Of a stretch of DNA of 64,000 bases, positions 1 to 8,244 are shown piece after piece. Under the pieces are notes generated by a model. It was not told where the DNA came from. It did no database searches and saw only the letters and a program-made list of their open reading frames with translations. The stretch covers positions 1,922,001 to 1,986,000 of the forward strand of contig CP134492.1 in NCBI GenBank assembly GCA_031761875.1, given 5' to 3'. Made by a program: the position numbers and the translations under genes. The stretch comes from Bacillaceae bacterium IKA-2. Lineage in GTDB: Bacteria > Bacillota > Bacilli > Bacillales > Anaerobacillaceae. The number at the start of each line of letters is the position of its first letter. The stretch's first letter is position 1.

Positions 1-131
1 GTACAGTAAGGATTACGGAACTGATTCAATTGCGCCCATTTAGTTCAATAGAAGAACTAACTGAGATTAATGGAATTGGGCCAGCGAGACTAGCAGATAT
101 TAAAGAGCAAGGATTAGCTTGTTCGGAGTAA
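1..131 (+). CDS. C-terminal end of a helix-hairpin-helix protein (partial)
   Basis: An open frame enters from the left edge and stops at 129-131. The visible 42 residues contain a helix-hairpin-helix signature (EINGIGPARLADI), a non-sequence-specific DNA-binding fold. In Bacillaceae a DUF3006 gene commonly follows a ComEC-like metallo-beta-lactamase protein that ends in such a motif, and a DUF3006 gene follows here 38 bases later. I therefore infer a secreted or membrane-linked MBL-fold hydrolase with an HhH tail, but only the tail is visible, so the catalytic part is inference. Confidence 0.6.
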   Translation, partial: TVRITELIQLRPFSSIEELTEINGIGPARLADIKEQGLACSE

Positions 132-169
132 CCGACTAAGAAATATTGAGAATTAAAAGGGGGGATAGA

Positions 170-424
170 ATGGATAAAGCAGTTGTAGACAGGATTGTTG
201 ACGAAAAGCTTGTCGTATTGCTAGTGGGAGATCAAGAAATTGAGAAGGTAATTGCTTTGGAAAAATTACCTGCTGGAGTAATGGAAGGAACATGGATAAA
301 AGTCGAATTCAATGGTAATGACTTAATTGCTATTGAAGTAGATGAAGAAAAAACTAGTGAAACGAAGGAACGCGTTAGAAGCAAAATGGACTTGTTACGC
401 GAGCGCTCTAAAAGAAAAAAGTAG
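170..424 (+). CDS. DUF3006 family small protein
   Basis: The protein has 84 residues: a short beta-rich N-terminal part (VVDRIVDEKLVVLLVG) and a highly charged Lys/Arg/Glu tail. This is the usual size and look of DUF3006 proteins, which have no established function and tend to sit next to MBL-fold/HhH proteins, as here. An in-frame TTG at 146 would extend it, but a strong ribosome site (AAAAGGGGGG, 155-164) lies just before the ATG at 170, so I start there. It is probably co-transcribed with the upstream gene. The basic tail suggests nucleic-acid or wall-polymer contact, which is only a guess. Confidence 0.7.
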   Translation: MDKAVVDRIVDEKLVVLLVGDQEIEKVIALEKLPAGVMEGTWIKVEFNGNDLIAIEVDEEKTSETKERVRSKMDLLRERSKRKK

Positions 425-553
425 TAAACAATTTATACAAGAAATATGCTGGTCTTTTGATTTACACATTAGAGTAATAAAAAAAGTTAGCCCATTGAGA
501 TTATAAATAATCAGAACAGAAATATATTGTATTACTACATTATTCCATATTTA

Positions 554-562
554 TGTTATACT
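554..562 (+). promoter_or_regulatory. Candidate extended -10 promoter for the ice-binding/sortase pair
   Basis: TGtTATACT at 554-562 is an extended -10 of the sigma-A type, 46 bases before the ATG at 609. No good -35 is seen at the right distance, which extended -10 promoters tolerate. The preceding 130 bases hold nothing else I can name. Confidence 0.4.
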
Positions 563-608
563 AGATTTCGACAATATATTAATGTTAAAAGAGAGAAGGA
601 ACTTATAC

Positions 609-1775
609 ATGACAATTAAATATTATAAATCGGTTTTACTTATTTTGATTTTCTCGCTTATGTTTTCCGCTTCAACCGTTGGTGCAGAAGGCATGGCACC
701 TTCGCCTGATCTTGGAAAAGCAAGTAAGTATGGTATTTTAGGTAAGACCACGACCGTTACTGAAGAAACCATTGTAAATGGAAGTCTTGGAAGCGGAGGC
801 GCAACAGGGACTGCGACTGTTTCAGGTGACACAGATATAGCTGATGGTGATTATCCAGCAGCGATTGACGATTTAGGTTCAGCCATTGTCACTGCAGATG
901 CACTAGAAGCTGATTCTAATGCAGACGCAAATCTTGGAGGTGAAACGCTAACACCAGGCATATACGTATTTACTGATGCTATTACAATAGGGTCTGATGT
1001 AATACTTGATGGTGACGGGGTTTACATATTCCAAACTAGTGGAGAACTTAAAACTGCTGCAAACACGGAAATTATATTATCCGGTGGCGCTCAAGCCTGT
1101 AATATTTTTTGGATAGCCGAAGAAGCAACTATTGGAGCAAACAGCACCTTTGAAGGAACACTAATGAGTAGGTCAGCTATCACAGTTGGCGCTAACTCGG
1201 TAACTAACGGCAGAATTTTAGCACAGACAGCAGTTACTGCTGATGCTGACAATACAACAATTAACGTTCCAACAGAATGTACTGAACCAGAATCAACAGA
1301 AGAAACAGAAGAAACAACAGAAGAAACAACAGAAGAAACAACAGAAGAAACAACAACTGCTCCAGCACCAACAGTAGATTGTGAAACTACTGTTACTACA
1401 AAGATTGATTCCGATGGCAACATGATCATTCATGCGGTGTTACCGAATGATCAAAAAGCAACAGGTACTTGGAATTTTAATCTTGGTGGTAAAATGTACA
1501 CAGTAACAGGTAATGAAGAGATAACTTATACGGCAGAAAATCCACCTGTCGGAACTTATGAAGTAGGCGTACAATTTATTTCAGATGATAATGGAGAGAC
1601 AATCGATCTAGAAGTATGCGCACCAGTGTCTGTAGCTACCATTACTGGCGGTGAACTTCCAGATACGGCAACACCGTGGTATAATTTACTCTTTATTGGA
1701 GCTATTTCTTCGATATTAGGTATAGTAGCACTAATGGGTGCAACAGTCTGGAACAGAAAAAAGCTTAATGCGTAA
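609..1775 (+). CDS. Cell-wall-anchored ice-binding-like (DUF3494) protein
   Basis: A 388-residue surface protein. The start at 609 is chosen because an AAGGA site lies eight bases upstream and a signal peptide follows directly (cleavage probably after STVGA). Residues about 30-220 read as a DUF3494/ice-binding beta-solenoid (repeating 'TPGIYVFTDAITIGSDVILDGDG' style turns, 'GGAQACNIFWIAEEATIGANSTFEGTLMS' style core). A Glu/Thr-rich linker (repeating EETT) and a small beta domain follow. The C-terminus is a sorting signal: LPDTA, a hydrophobic segment and a basic tail. Family members bind ice, but many also act as adhesins, so the ligand is uncertain. The stop overlaps the sortase start, so substrate and enzyme are translationally coupled. 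Confidence 0.82.
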   Translation: MTIKYYKSVLLILIFSLMFSASTVGAEGMAPSPDLGKASKYGILGKTTTVTEETIVNGSLGSGGATGTATVSGDTDIADGDYPAAIDDLGSAIVTADALEADSNADANLGGETLTPGIYVFTDAITIGSDVILDGDGVYIFQTSGELKTAANTEIILSGGAQACNIFWIAEEATIGANSTFEGTLMSRSAITVGANSVTNGRILAQTAVTADADNTTINVPTECTEPESTEETEETTEETTEETTEETTTAPAPTVDCETTVTTKIDSDGNMIIHAVLPNDQKATGTWNFNLGGKMYTVTGNEEITYTAENPPVGTYEVGVQFISDDNGETIDLEVCAPVSVATITGGELPDTATPWYNLLFIGAISSILGIVALMGATVWNRKKLNA

Positions 1776-2445
1776 AAAGAGATCATCTTCAAATAAGATT
1801 AAAGTTGCTAAAATACTGTCCCTAGGATTTTTAATCCTGGGGATTAGTTCTATCATTTGGGCATTGGTTCAGATTTACGGACATTCAGGAGAGGGTGTTT
1901 CTATATCAGAAATAGAAAGCAGCCCGCCATTATCTGCACCGATAATAGAAGAAGAGTACGAAGAAGTCGAAAGTCCCGCTCTTCCCCTTAGCACTCCAGA
2001 TGTTAAATTAAATGAAATTCTTTATCCTATTAGGCCAACAGAAGGAGAAAATATCGGGAATTTGATAATTCCAGCAATAGATCAAATTATCCCTATCTTT
2101 CATGGGACAAATGAGGATGAATTAAAGAAAGGCATAGGCCACTTTGATCGCAGCGTCTTGCCAGGTGAGAATGATAATTCTGTTTTATCAGGGCATCGGG
2201 ACACGGTATTCCGGGAACTGGGTCAGCTAAAAGTTAATGATCTCTTTATTGTCGAAACTTCGGCAGGTAGATTCACTTATGAGATAAGGGAAATTAAAAT
2301 TGTTGATGCAGATGATAGAACGATTATTACCCCAACAGATCATGCAGTTTTAACAGTAACTACGTGTTATCCGTTTTCATATATTGGGCTGGCACCGGAC
2401 CGTTATATCCTTATAGCAGATTTGCTTAATCATGAATCTAATTGA
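1768..2445 (+). CDS. Class D sortase
   Basis: A 225-residue transpeptidase with one N-terminal membrane anchor (about residues 12-35) and an extracytoplasmic catalytic domain. The triad is visible: His143 in LSGHRDT, Cys200 in TTCYPF and Arg212 in PDRYIL. The ATG at 1768 overlaps the stop of the preceding gene by eight bases (ATGCGTAA), which fits coupling better than the in-frame GTG at 1738 inside that gene. Class D sortases attach LPxTA-type substrates, and the upstream protein ends in LPDTA, so I infer a dedicated pair. The product probably anchors that protein to peptidoglycan. Confidence 0.88.
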   Translation: MRKKRSSSNKIKVAKILSLGFLILGISSIIWALVQIYGHSGEGVSISEIESSPPLSAPIIEEEYEEVESPALPLSTPDVKLNEILYPIRPTEGENIGNLIIPAIDQIIPIFHGTNEDELKKGIGHFDRSVLPGENDNSVLSGHRDTVFRELGQLKVNDLFIVETSAGRFTYEIREIKIVDADDRTIITPTDHAVLTVTTCYPFSYIGLAPDRYILIADLLNHESN

Positions 2446-2450
2446 ACAAT

Positions 2451-2494
2451 AATCTAGCATGCATTTTTCTTCGCCGGAAAATGAATGCTAGATT
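2451..2494 (+). terminator. Stem-loop after the sortase gene
   Basis: Arms 2451-2467 and 2478-2494 pair over 17 bases with one mismatch around a 10-base loop. No T-run follows directly; a T-rich stretch starts about 17 bases further on. It is probably a transcription end or an RNA 3' stabiliser. Confidence 0.55.
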
Positions 2495-2565
2495 ACTTTG
2501 TCATATCAATTTTTTTTATCTAGAAAAGCTAGTTTAGTTTTTTTAAAAGCGTAGGAGGCGGTTTA

Positions 2566-3705
2566 ATGAAAATTGTCATTGCACCAGATTCATTTAAAGA
2601 AAGTTTAACCGCGTTAGAGGTAGCTAATGCAATTGAAGCGGGTCTGAAAGAAGTCTTGCCAAACATGGAGTATGTAAAAGTACCGATGGCTGACGGAGGT
2701 GAGGGGACGGTTCAATCATTAGTTGATGCAACCGGTGGCACCATTGAAACTGTCACAGTCACTGGTCCTTTAGGAAATAAAGTTCAAGCATCTTTGGGAT
2801 TACTCGGTGATGGGATAACTGCTGCTATTGAAATGGCTTCTTCTTCAGGGATTCACCTAGTTCCAATTGAAAAGAGAGATCCGATGATTACAACGACTTG
2901 GGGAACCGGTGAGTTGATTGCCGCCGCCTTAGATAGAGGAGTTAAACAAATCATTATCGGTATTGGTGGTAGTGCTACAAATGATGGCGGCGCTGGAATG
3001 ATTCAAGCGTTAGGTGGAAAATTATTAGATTCCGCGGGGAAGCAAATTAGTGTTGGCGGTGTCGGCTTAGAAAAGCTAGCACAAATCGATCTAACAACCC
3101 TTGATGGACGACTCTGTGATGTTAATTTTGAAGTTGCATGTGACGTTGATAACCCACTAACCGGTCCAATGGGAGCATCAGTCATTTATGGACCTCAAAA
3201 AGGTGCGACAAAAGAACAAGTTGCTCAATTGGATAAAAATTTAGCGCATTATGCGAATGTGATTAAACGTGATTTAGGAAAAGACATCGAATATATACCC
3301 GGAGCAGGTGCAGCGGGTGGATTAGGTGCGGGCTTACTTGCATTTCTGCCATCTGTTTTAAAACGTGGTGGTGACTTGGTTGTCGAAGCGACAAAGTTAG
3401 AGGAACAAGTACGTGACGCTGACTTAGTGATAACGGGTGAAGGTGGGATTAATCATCAAACCATATTCGGGAAAACGCCAATTTGTGTAGCTATGATTGC
3501 GAAAAAATACGATGTTCCAGTTATTGCACTAGCAGGAAGTTTAACAAATGATTACCTGAATGTGTTTGACCATGGCATAGATGCTGTCTTTAGTATTGTT
3601 CCTGGTATTGTTGCTTTAGATGAAGCTCTTGAAAGAGGCTATGAAAATGTCAAAAATACATCCCGGAACCTTGGAGCAGTAGTTAAAATATTCGCTAAAA
3701 AATGA
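2566..3705 (+). CDS. Glycerate kinase (GlxK/GarK family)
   Basis: 379 residues, the normal length for this two-domain kinase. It phosphorylates D-glycerate, mostly at C2, feeding glyoxylate or glucarate breakdown into glycolysis. Typical motifs are the N-terminal IAPDSFKESL, the substrate/nucleotide region MADGGEGT, GIGGSATNDGGAGM at about residues 136-149, and GEGGINHQT near 294. The ribosome site AGGAGG is correctly spaced before the ATG. It stands alone between two stem-loops, so it is probably monocistronic. No glyoxylate genes are nearby. Confidence 0.92.
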   Translation: MKIVIAPDSFKESLTALEVANAIEAGLKEVLPNMEYVKVPMADGGEGTVQSLVDATGGTIETVTVTGPLGNKVQASLGLLGDGITAAIEMASSSGIHLVPIEKRDPMITTTWGTGELIAAALDRGVKQIIIGIGGSATNDGGAGMIQALGGKLLDSAGKQISVGGVGLEKLAQIDLTTLDGRLCDVNFEVACDVDNPLTGPMGASVIYGPQKGATKEQVAQLDKNLAHYANVIKRDLGKDIEYIPGAGAAGGLGAGLLAFLPSVLKRGGDLVVEATKLEEQVRDADLVITGEGGINHQTIFGKTPICVAMIAKKYDVPVIALAGSLTNDYLNVFDHGIDAVFSIVPGIVALDEALERGYENVKNTSRNLGAVVKIFAKK

Positions 3706-3708
3706 AGT

Positions 3709-3747
3709 AAGGCCACCTACACAATTATTGGAGTAGGTGGCCTTTTT
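3709..3747 (+). terminator. Rho-independent terminator of the glycerate kinase gene
   Basis: Arms 3709-3720 and 3733-3744 are perfectly complementary (AAGGCCACCTAC and its complement) and end in a T-run. The gene stop is four bases upstream. Confidence 0.88.
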
Positions 3748-3850
3748 GCTCATTATAATAATAAAAGGGTGGTTAGGTTAGAGACTATTAGCGCGAACGT
3801 TGGATTAAGCTAATTTTAGTGTTTGACGGTTTTTAAGGTGACTTGGTGAC

Positions 3851-4795
3851 TTATTTTTCTCCTTGAATCCTTTTATAAATCAGTATTGCTGTTACAAGAT
3901 CATAAATGGCTGCTCCAACCGATTTAAAAGTTGTCAGCACTTTCTTTTTTGAATGAAATTGGTTACTGTTTATAACTAAATCTTCAAGTGTAACAATGTT
4001 TTCTATCTTAATACCCATTTCTAGGGCGCGAATCATATCACCTGATTCTTTTAAGGCTGTCATCGTATCAACGTACACCTCATCCAATTGGTTATAAATA
4101 TAATCTGGAATTTCCTGCATCGACGGTTGAAACGATCCGCATCCGACAATATGTTTTCCAACTAAATATTTGGCTGCTACTTCTGATAATACAGGCGTTT
4201 TTGAGCTCGTTGCAGTGACAATAATATCTGATTTTATTATTAATTCTTCAACATTTGTGTACGCTATTTCTAGTTCTGGAAAGACGCTGTTTACTTTTTT
4301 TATAAAATGGTTCACGTTTTCTTCGTTTCGACTGTAAATAAGAACACAACTAATTGGACGGACGGCACATGCTGCTTGTAAATGACTGAATCCTTGAACA
4401 CCAGTACCGATAATTCCTATAGTTGAGGCATTATCAGCTGCTAGATATTTCATGCTGATTCCTCCGAGAGCTCCAGTACGAAGTGCAGTGATTTCCTGTG
4501 CATCCATTAATGCTAACGGCTCCATTGTTTTCCGATTATTTAAAATCATGAGAGCGTTTATCGTTGATTTACCTAATGAAGGATTGTTTGGCGCGACCCC
4601 TACAAGCTTAGTTCCATAATAGTCCTCGAAAAATGAGGGCATAAGCAAAATCGTATTGTTTTTATCTTCTTCGTGCATACGTTCTGGTACACTGACACTC
4701 GATTGATCACCATTCACATAAAAATCCTCAATGGCCTCGATTACATCGCTCATTAAAATCATATCTTTAATTTTGTGATTATCTAGATATTGCAT
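3851..4795 (-). CDS. Ornithine cyclodeaminase / mu-crystallin family protein
   Basis: 314 residues with the family layout: an N-terminal substrate lobe, a Rossmann NAD(P)-binding motif (IGIIGTGVQG, about residue 130) and a C-terminal segment with GDMIRAL. Members include ornithine cyclodeaminase, alanine dehydrogenase of the archaeal type, and imine reductases such as those for pyrroline carboxylate. The substrate cannot be told from sequence alone. A GTG at 4804 is possible, but the ATG at 4795 has GGGGCG at better spacing. It runs in the same direction as the PBP gene upstream, with about 100 bases between. Confidence 0.82.
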   Translation of the reverse strand: MQYLDNHKIKDMILMSDVIEAIEDFYVNGDQSSVSVPERMHEEDKNNTILLMPSFFEDYYGTKLVGVAPNNPSLGKSTINALMILNNRKTMEPLALMDAQEITALRTGALGGISMKYLAADNASTIGIIGTGVQGFSHLQAACAVRPISCVLIYSRNEENVNHFIKKVNSVFPELEIAYTNVEELIIKSDIIVTATSSKTPVLSEVAAKYLVGKHIVGCGSFQPSMQEIPDYIYNQLDEVYVDTMTALKESGDMIRALEMGIKIENIVTLEDLVINSNQFHSKKKVLTTFKSVGAAIYDLVTAILIYKRIQGEK

Positions 4796-4894
4796 TGATA
4801 ACACGCCCCAAGTGGAATGATTTGAAGAGATCTTTAAAACCGATATGGCTAAACAGCGCCCAAGATGAATAAACTTGCTACTGCTTACTTTATC

Positions 4895-6967
4895 TTAATC
4901 CTTGCCTTTGCCTTTTCCTGGTTTTTTATCTTTGTCATTTCCCTTACCTGGTTTTTTATCTTTGTCATTTCCCTTACCTGGTTTTTTATCTTTGTCATTT
5001 CCTTTTCCAGGTTTTTTATCTTTGTCATTTCCCTTACCAGGCTTTTTATCATTGTCCTTTTCTTTCTTTTCCTTTCCCGACTTCCCTTCATTTTTTGGTT
5101 CCAAAAATGAAGTAATCGCTATGTCTTGTAATGCTTTAGACATAATTGCTTGAAATATTTTTGCGGGATGATCTCCACCAGATGATTCCATAACAAAATT
5201 AGGATCGGTTTTGTCATAACCAACCCAAACAGCAGTCACTAACTCGGGAGTATAGCCGACAAACCACGCGTCATTGGCACCGTTAACTTCTTGAAAATCT
5301 TTGGTTGAAGGTAGTTGAGTAGTACCCGTTTTACCTGCTGTTGGCCGACCTAGAGCAGCATTTTTTCCTGTGCCTTCTTGGACAACTCCGATTAACATTT
5401 GTGTCATTGTATAGGCATTTTCTGGTTTCATTACTTCAACTTTATCTTCAGAAACTTCAAATAAGATTTCACCAGAAGCTGAGGTTATTTTTGTAATGGC
5501 ATGTGCTGTATTCATTGATCCTAAGTTCGGAAAGATACTAAATGCTTGGGCCATTTCTAAAGGAGAGACCCCCTCAGTAAATCCCCCAAGTGCGACGCTT
5601 AAATTCTGATCATCTTCATGCAATGGAATACCGGAGCTTTTCATAAAATCAATCCCAGTACCGACGCCTATTTCGTCTAATAATGCGACTGCAGGGACAT
5701 TAATAGAATGAATTAACGCATCATATAAAGAAACTCTACCCTGATAGCTGTCATTGTAGTTTGTTGGCGTATAGCCATTAAAATCGGTTTTCTCATCAAC
5801 GAGCATTGAGTCTGGATCATAACCATTTTCCAATGCCGGTGCATAAACAGCCAATGGCTTTATTGAAGAGCCTGGCTGGCGTTTTGACTGAGTTGCGCGG
5901 TTATATCCACGATAGTAGTGTTGGCCACGATAGCCGACAAGACCACGTACACCACCGCTATCTGGATCAATAACAACAGACGCACTTTGAACAAGTTCTT
6001 CGCCGCTATTTGCTGGAAAAAGTTCGTCAGTTGCGTATGCCGTTTCAATTGCACTTTGGACAACAGGATCCATTTGCGTATAAATATTCAATCCGCCTGT
6101 CAAAAGATGTTCCTCACTAAATTCAAGTTTATGAATTGCTTCTTCAATGACATAATCAACATAACTAGGGTATTGCTCACTCAAGCTAGCTGGTTTTAAA
6201 TCCGTCAAGACGATTTCCTCGTTGACGGCCTTTTCATATACCTCTTTATCAAGATAATTTTGATCATGAAGTAAATATAAGACAAGATCTCGCCGTTCTT
6301 TTGCTTTTTCTTCATTTTTAAATGGAGAATAATGAGTGGGTGCTTTAGGTAATGCAGCTAAAAGCGCTGCTTCAGATAAGCTAATATCTTGGACGTCTTT
6401 ACCAAAATAAACTTGTGCAGCATCTTGAATGCCCCATTTACCTTCACCGAAGTAAATTTGGTTTAAGTATAATTCTAATATTTCTTCTTTTTCATATTGG
6501 CGCTCGATCCGATAGGCAGTAATTATTTCTTTAAATTTTCGTGTGTACGTCTGTTCTGAAGTCAGAAATAGATTTTTTGCTAATTGCTGTGTAATCGTGC
6601 TGCCACCTTGCACAACAGAGCCTGCTCGAAAATTCCGGAAAGCAGATCGGGCAATTCCGCGAAAATCAACACCCGAGTGATCATAGAAGCGATGATCTTC
6701 AACGGCAATAATCGCAGAGATTAGATCCTCAGGTATTTTTGATATTGAAACCGATGTAAAATTGACGGAAGATTGTTCAGATGCGACCTCATCATTTTTA
6801 TCCATAATAATCAGTGGTTTCGGCAACGGGTTTTCTAGTTCACTAAGGTCTTCTCGAAACGCAACCGTAATTAGTATGGTAAGTGTTATTGCGATTATCC
6901 CCATAAACAAAGCACCAAAAATTAATAATGGTTTAACAAAACGGCGCATGTTCTCTGGTAATTTCAT
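4895..6967 (-). CDS. Class A penicillin-binding protein (PBP1A family)
   Basis: A 690-residue bifunctional murein synthase. The start at 6967 follows AAAGGTGG; GTG/ATG codons at 7015 and 7000 fall in the upstream inverted repeat. Order: cytoplasmic N-terminus, one membrane segment (about 14-37), GT51 glycosyltransferase with catalytic EDHRFYDHSG (Glu90) and GGSTITQQLAKN, then the transpeptidase with SSIK (Ser367), SIN (421-423) and KTGTT (546-550). All catalytic motifs are intact. The extracellular C-terminus is a very basic/acidic Gly-Pro-Lys-Asp tail of about 50 residues made of a 10-residue repeat. Which of the several Bacillus class A PBPs it matches is not decided. Confidence 0.93.
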   Translation of the reverse strand: MKLPENMRRFVKPLLIFGALFMGIIAITLTILITVAFREDLSELENPLPKPLIIMDKNDEVASEQSSVNFTSVSISKIPEDLISAIIAVEDHRFYDHSGVDFRGIARSAFRNFRAGSVVQGGSTITQQLAKNLFLTSEQTYTRKFKEIITAYRIERQYEKEEILELYLNQIYFGEGKWGIQDAAQVYFGKDVQDISLSEAALLAALPKAPTHYSPFKNEEKAKERRDLVLYLLHDQNYLDKEVYEKAVNEEIVLTDLKPASLSEQYPSYVDYVIEEAIHKLEFSEEHLLTGGLNIYTQMDPVVQSAIETAYATDELFPANSGEELVQSASVVIDPDSGGVRGLVGYRGQHYYRGYNRATQSKRQPGSSIKPLAVYAPALENGYDPDSMLVDEKTDFNGYTPTNYNDSYQGRVSLYDALIHSINVPAVALLDEIGVGTGIDFMKSSGIPLHEDDQNLSVALGGFTEGVSPLEMAQAFSIFPNLGSMNTAHAITKITSASGEILFEVSEDKVEVMKPENAYTMTQMLIGVVQEGTGKNAALGRPTAGKTGTTQLPSTKDFQEVNGANDAWFVGYTPELVTAVWVGYDKTDPNFVMESSGGDHPAKIFQAIMSKALQDIAITSFLEPKNEGKSGKEKKEKDNDKKPGKGNDKDKKPGKGNDKDKKPGKGNDKDKKPGKGNDKDKKPGKGKGKD
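4916..5065 (-). repeat. 30-bp tandem repeat encoding the PBP tail
   Basis: Five 30-bp units (the first diverged) encode KGNDKDKKPG repeats at the end of the PBP. Copies are almost identical at the DNA level, which implies recent slippage or homogenisation. The unit length keeps the reading frame, so copy number can vary without breaking the protein. Confidence 0.9.
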
Positions 6968-7010
6968 TTTGATGTTGCCACCTTTCTTTTCCCCATGCAT
7001 GAAAGCACGG

Positions 7011-7060
7011 ATCACGAGAGAAAGGTCTAAGGATAAATCCGAAGACCTTTCTCTCGTGAT
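7011..7060 (-). terminator. Long inverted repeat between propeller and PBP genes
   Basis: Arms 7011-7028 and 7043-7060 pair perfectly over 18 bases with a 14-base loop. It starts 19 bases after the propeller stop (reading the minus strand) and lies just before the PBP. It probably ends the propeller transcript, but no clean T-run follows on that strand, so an attenuator or mRNA-stability role for the PBP message is possible. Confidence 0.65.
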
Positions 7061-7079
7061 TTGATTCTTTAATTTTTAA

Positions 7080-8105
7080 CTAACAGCTTCCGCCACCGCC
7101 AGGAAGTGCTTTAATTTTAATGCCATGTGGGGCTGCTCCTACTTCGATTGTTTTTTCTATTTCAAACGTTTCCAAATCAACAATCTGTACTTCATTTGTT
7201 CCACTCAAAGTAACATATACCCGACTTTCGAGGCGATTAAACGCTAAATGTTTTGCACCTGTTAGGTTTTCGATTGTTGAGATTACTTCTTTTGAATGTA
7301 AGTCGATTAAATAAAGTGCATTTCCTTCTAACGATGTTGCAATTGCTTGTGATTGATCTTCTTTTATGACGAAATCAGTGATGCCGGGAACACCAGTAAT
7401 AGAAGTAATAAGCTCACCATTTTGTGTAGAAAATAATTGTAATTCACCAGTACTACTTGCTGCAACATAAATTATATCATCGATTACTTGAACGACTCTC
7501 GGTACTTCGCCTGTTGTGATTTCATGTACAATTTCATCTGTCTCTGTATCAATGACAATTAGCTTATGTCGCTCATAATCGGTCACAAACAAAAGCTGAT
7601 TTTCTAATACTACATAATTCGTCTTCCCACCAGTGCCAATGTCAATTTGACGGACAACTTTTCCTTCTTTTAAACTAACTACATCTACGAAAGAATCGCC
7701 AACGGTAGCTACATAAACTGTGTCATTATTTGGAGCTAATGCAATGCCATGTGGAAGGGGGCCTACAGGAATTTCTTTTTCTTCATTTAAAGTTTGGGTG
7801 TTAAATAGACTTAGCGAACTACTATTTTGATTGGCGACAACGACTTCTCTCATCGTGCTTGTGAAAGCAACAATGGTTGGTTTTTCTTTTGTTTCAATGC
7901 TTCCAACCACTTCGCTTGAAACAATATCAATGATCGATATTATATTATCTTCCTCACTAGGAACATAAAATTGTACGGAGGTTAACCTTCCAACCTCTTT
8001 ATTTTCATTCTGTTGATCTTCTAAAGTATCATTTGATGGTTGCAGGGCACAACCCGTTCCTGCAAGTGAAAACAGTAAGCCAACAGCTATAACCCAGTGT
8101 TTCAT
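7080..8105 (-). CDS. YVTN/YncE-type beta-propeller lipoprotein
   Basis: 341 residues. The N-terminus is a lipoprotein signal ending in LAGTGC. About seven repeats of the YVTN type follow (for example 'PHGIALAPNNDTVYVATVGD' and 'KHLAFNRLESRVYVTLSG'), each a propeller blade, so the mature protein should be an extracytoplasmic seven-bladed propeller. The ribosome site GGAGAG is well placed. The extreme C-terminus, GGGGSC, ends in a cysteine, which is unusual. It is transcribed divergently from the sulfur-relay operon and may share its control. Related proteins bind cofactors or partner proteins; no catalytic function can be assigned. Confidence 0.78.
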   Translation of the reverse strand: MKHWVIAVGLLFSLAGTGCALQPSNDTLEDQQNENKEVGRLTSVQFYVPSEEDNIISIIDIVSSEVVGSIETKEKPTIVAFTSTMREVVVANQNSSSLSLFNTQTLNEEKEIPVGPLPHGIALAPNNDTVYVATVGDSFVDVVSLKEGKVVRQIDIGTGGKTNYVVLENQLLFVTDYERHKLIVIDTETDEIVHEITTGEVPRVVQVIDDIIYVAASSTGELQLFSTQNGELITSITGVPGITDFVIKEDQSQAIATSLEGNALYLIDLHSKEVISTIENLTGAKHLAFNRLESRVYVTLSGTNEVQIVDLETFEIEKTIEVGAAPHGIKIKALPGGGGSC

Positions 8106-8244
8106 TTATTATCTCTCCTCATTTCTTATTAAAAATTTCTTCTCTATTCTAAACTAACACTATAATGAAAGTAAATAAACACTTTATTTCTGATCAGTTT
8201 AGTGGTAGTATAAAATTATTGAGAATTAGAGGAGGAAAATACAA
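8106..8244. promoter_or_regulatory. Divergent promoter region, propeller / rhodanese operon
   Basis: 139 bases separate the two start codons. For the plus strand a -10 (TATAAA, 8209-8214) lies 30 bases before the ATG with a poor -35. The minus-strand promoter is not clear. No obvious operator palindrome is seen. Confidence 0.4.

Noticed and set aside
4865-5153. Plus-strand ORFs of 81 and 83 codons rich in Phe/Leu/Pro
   Set aside because: They are antisense shadows of the PBP repeat tail.
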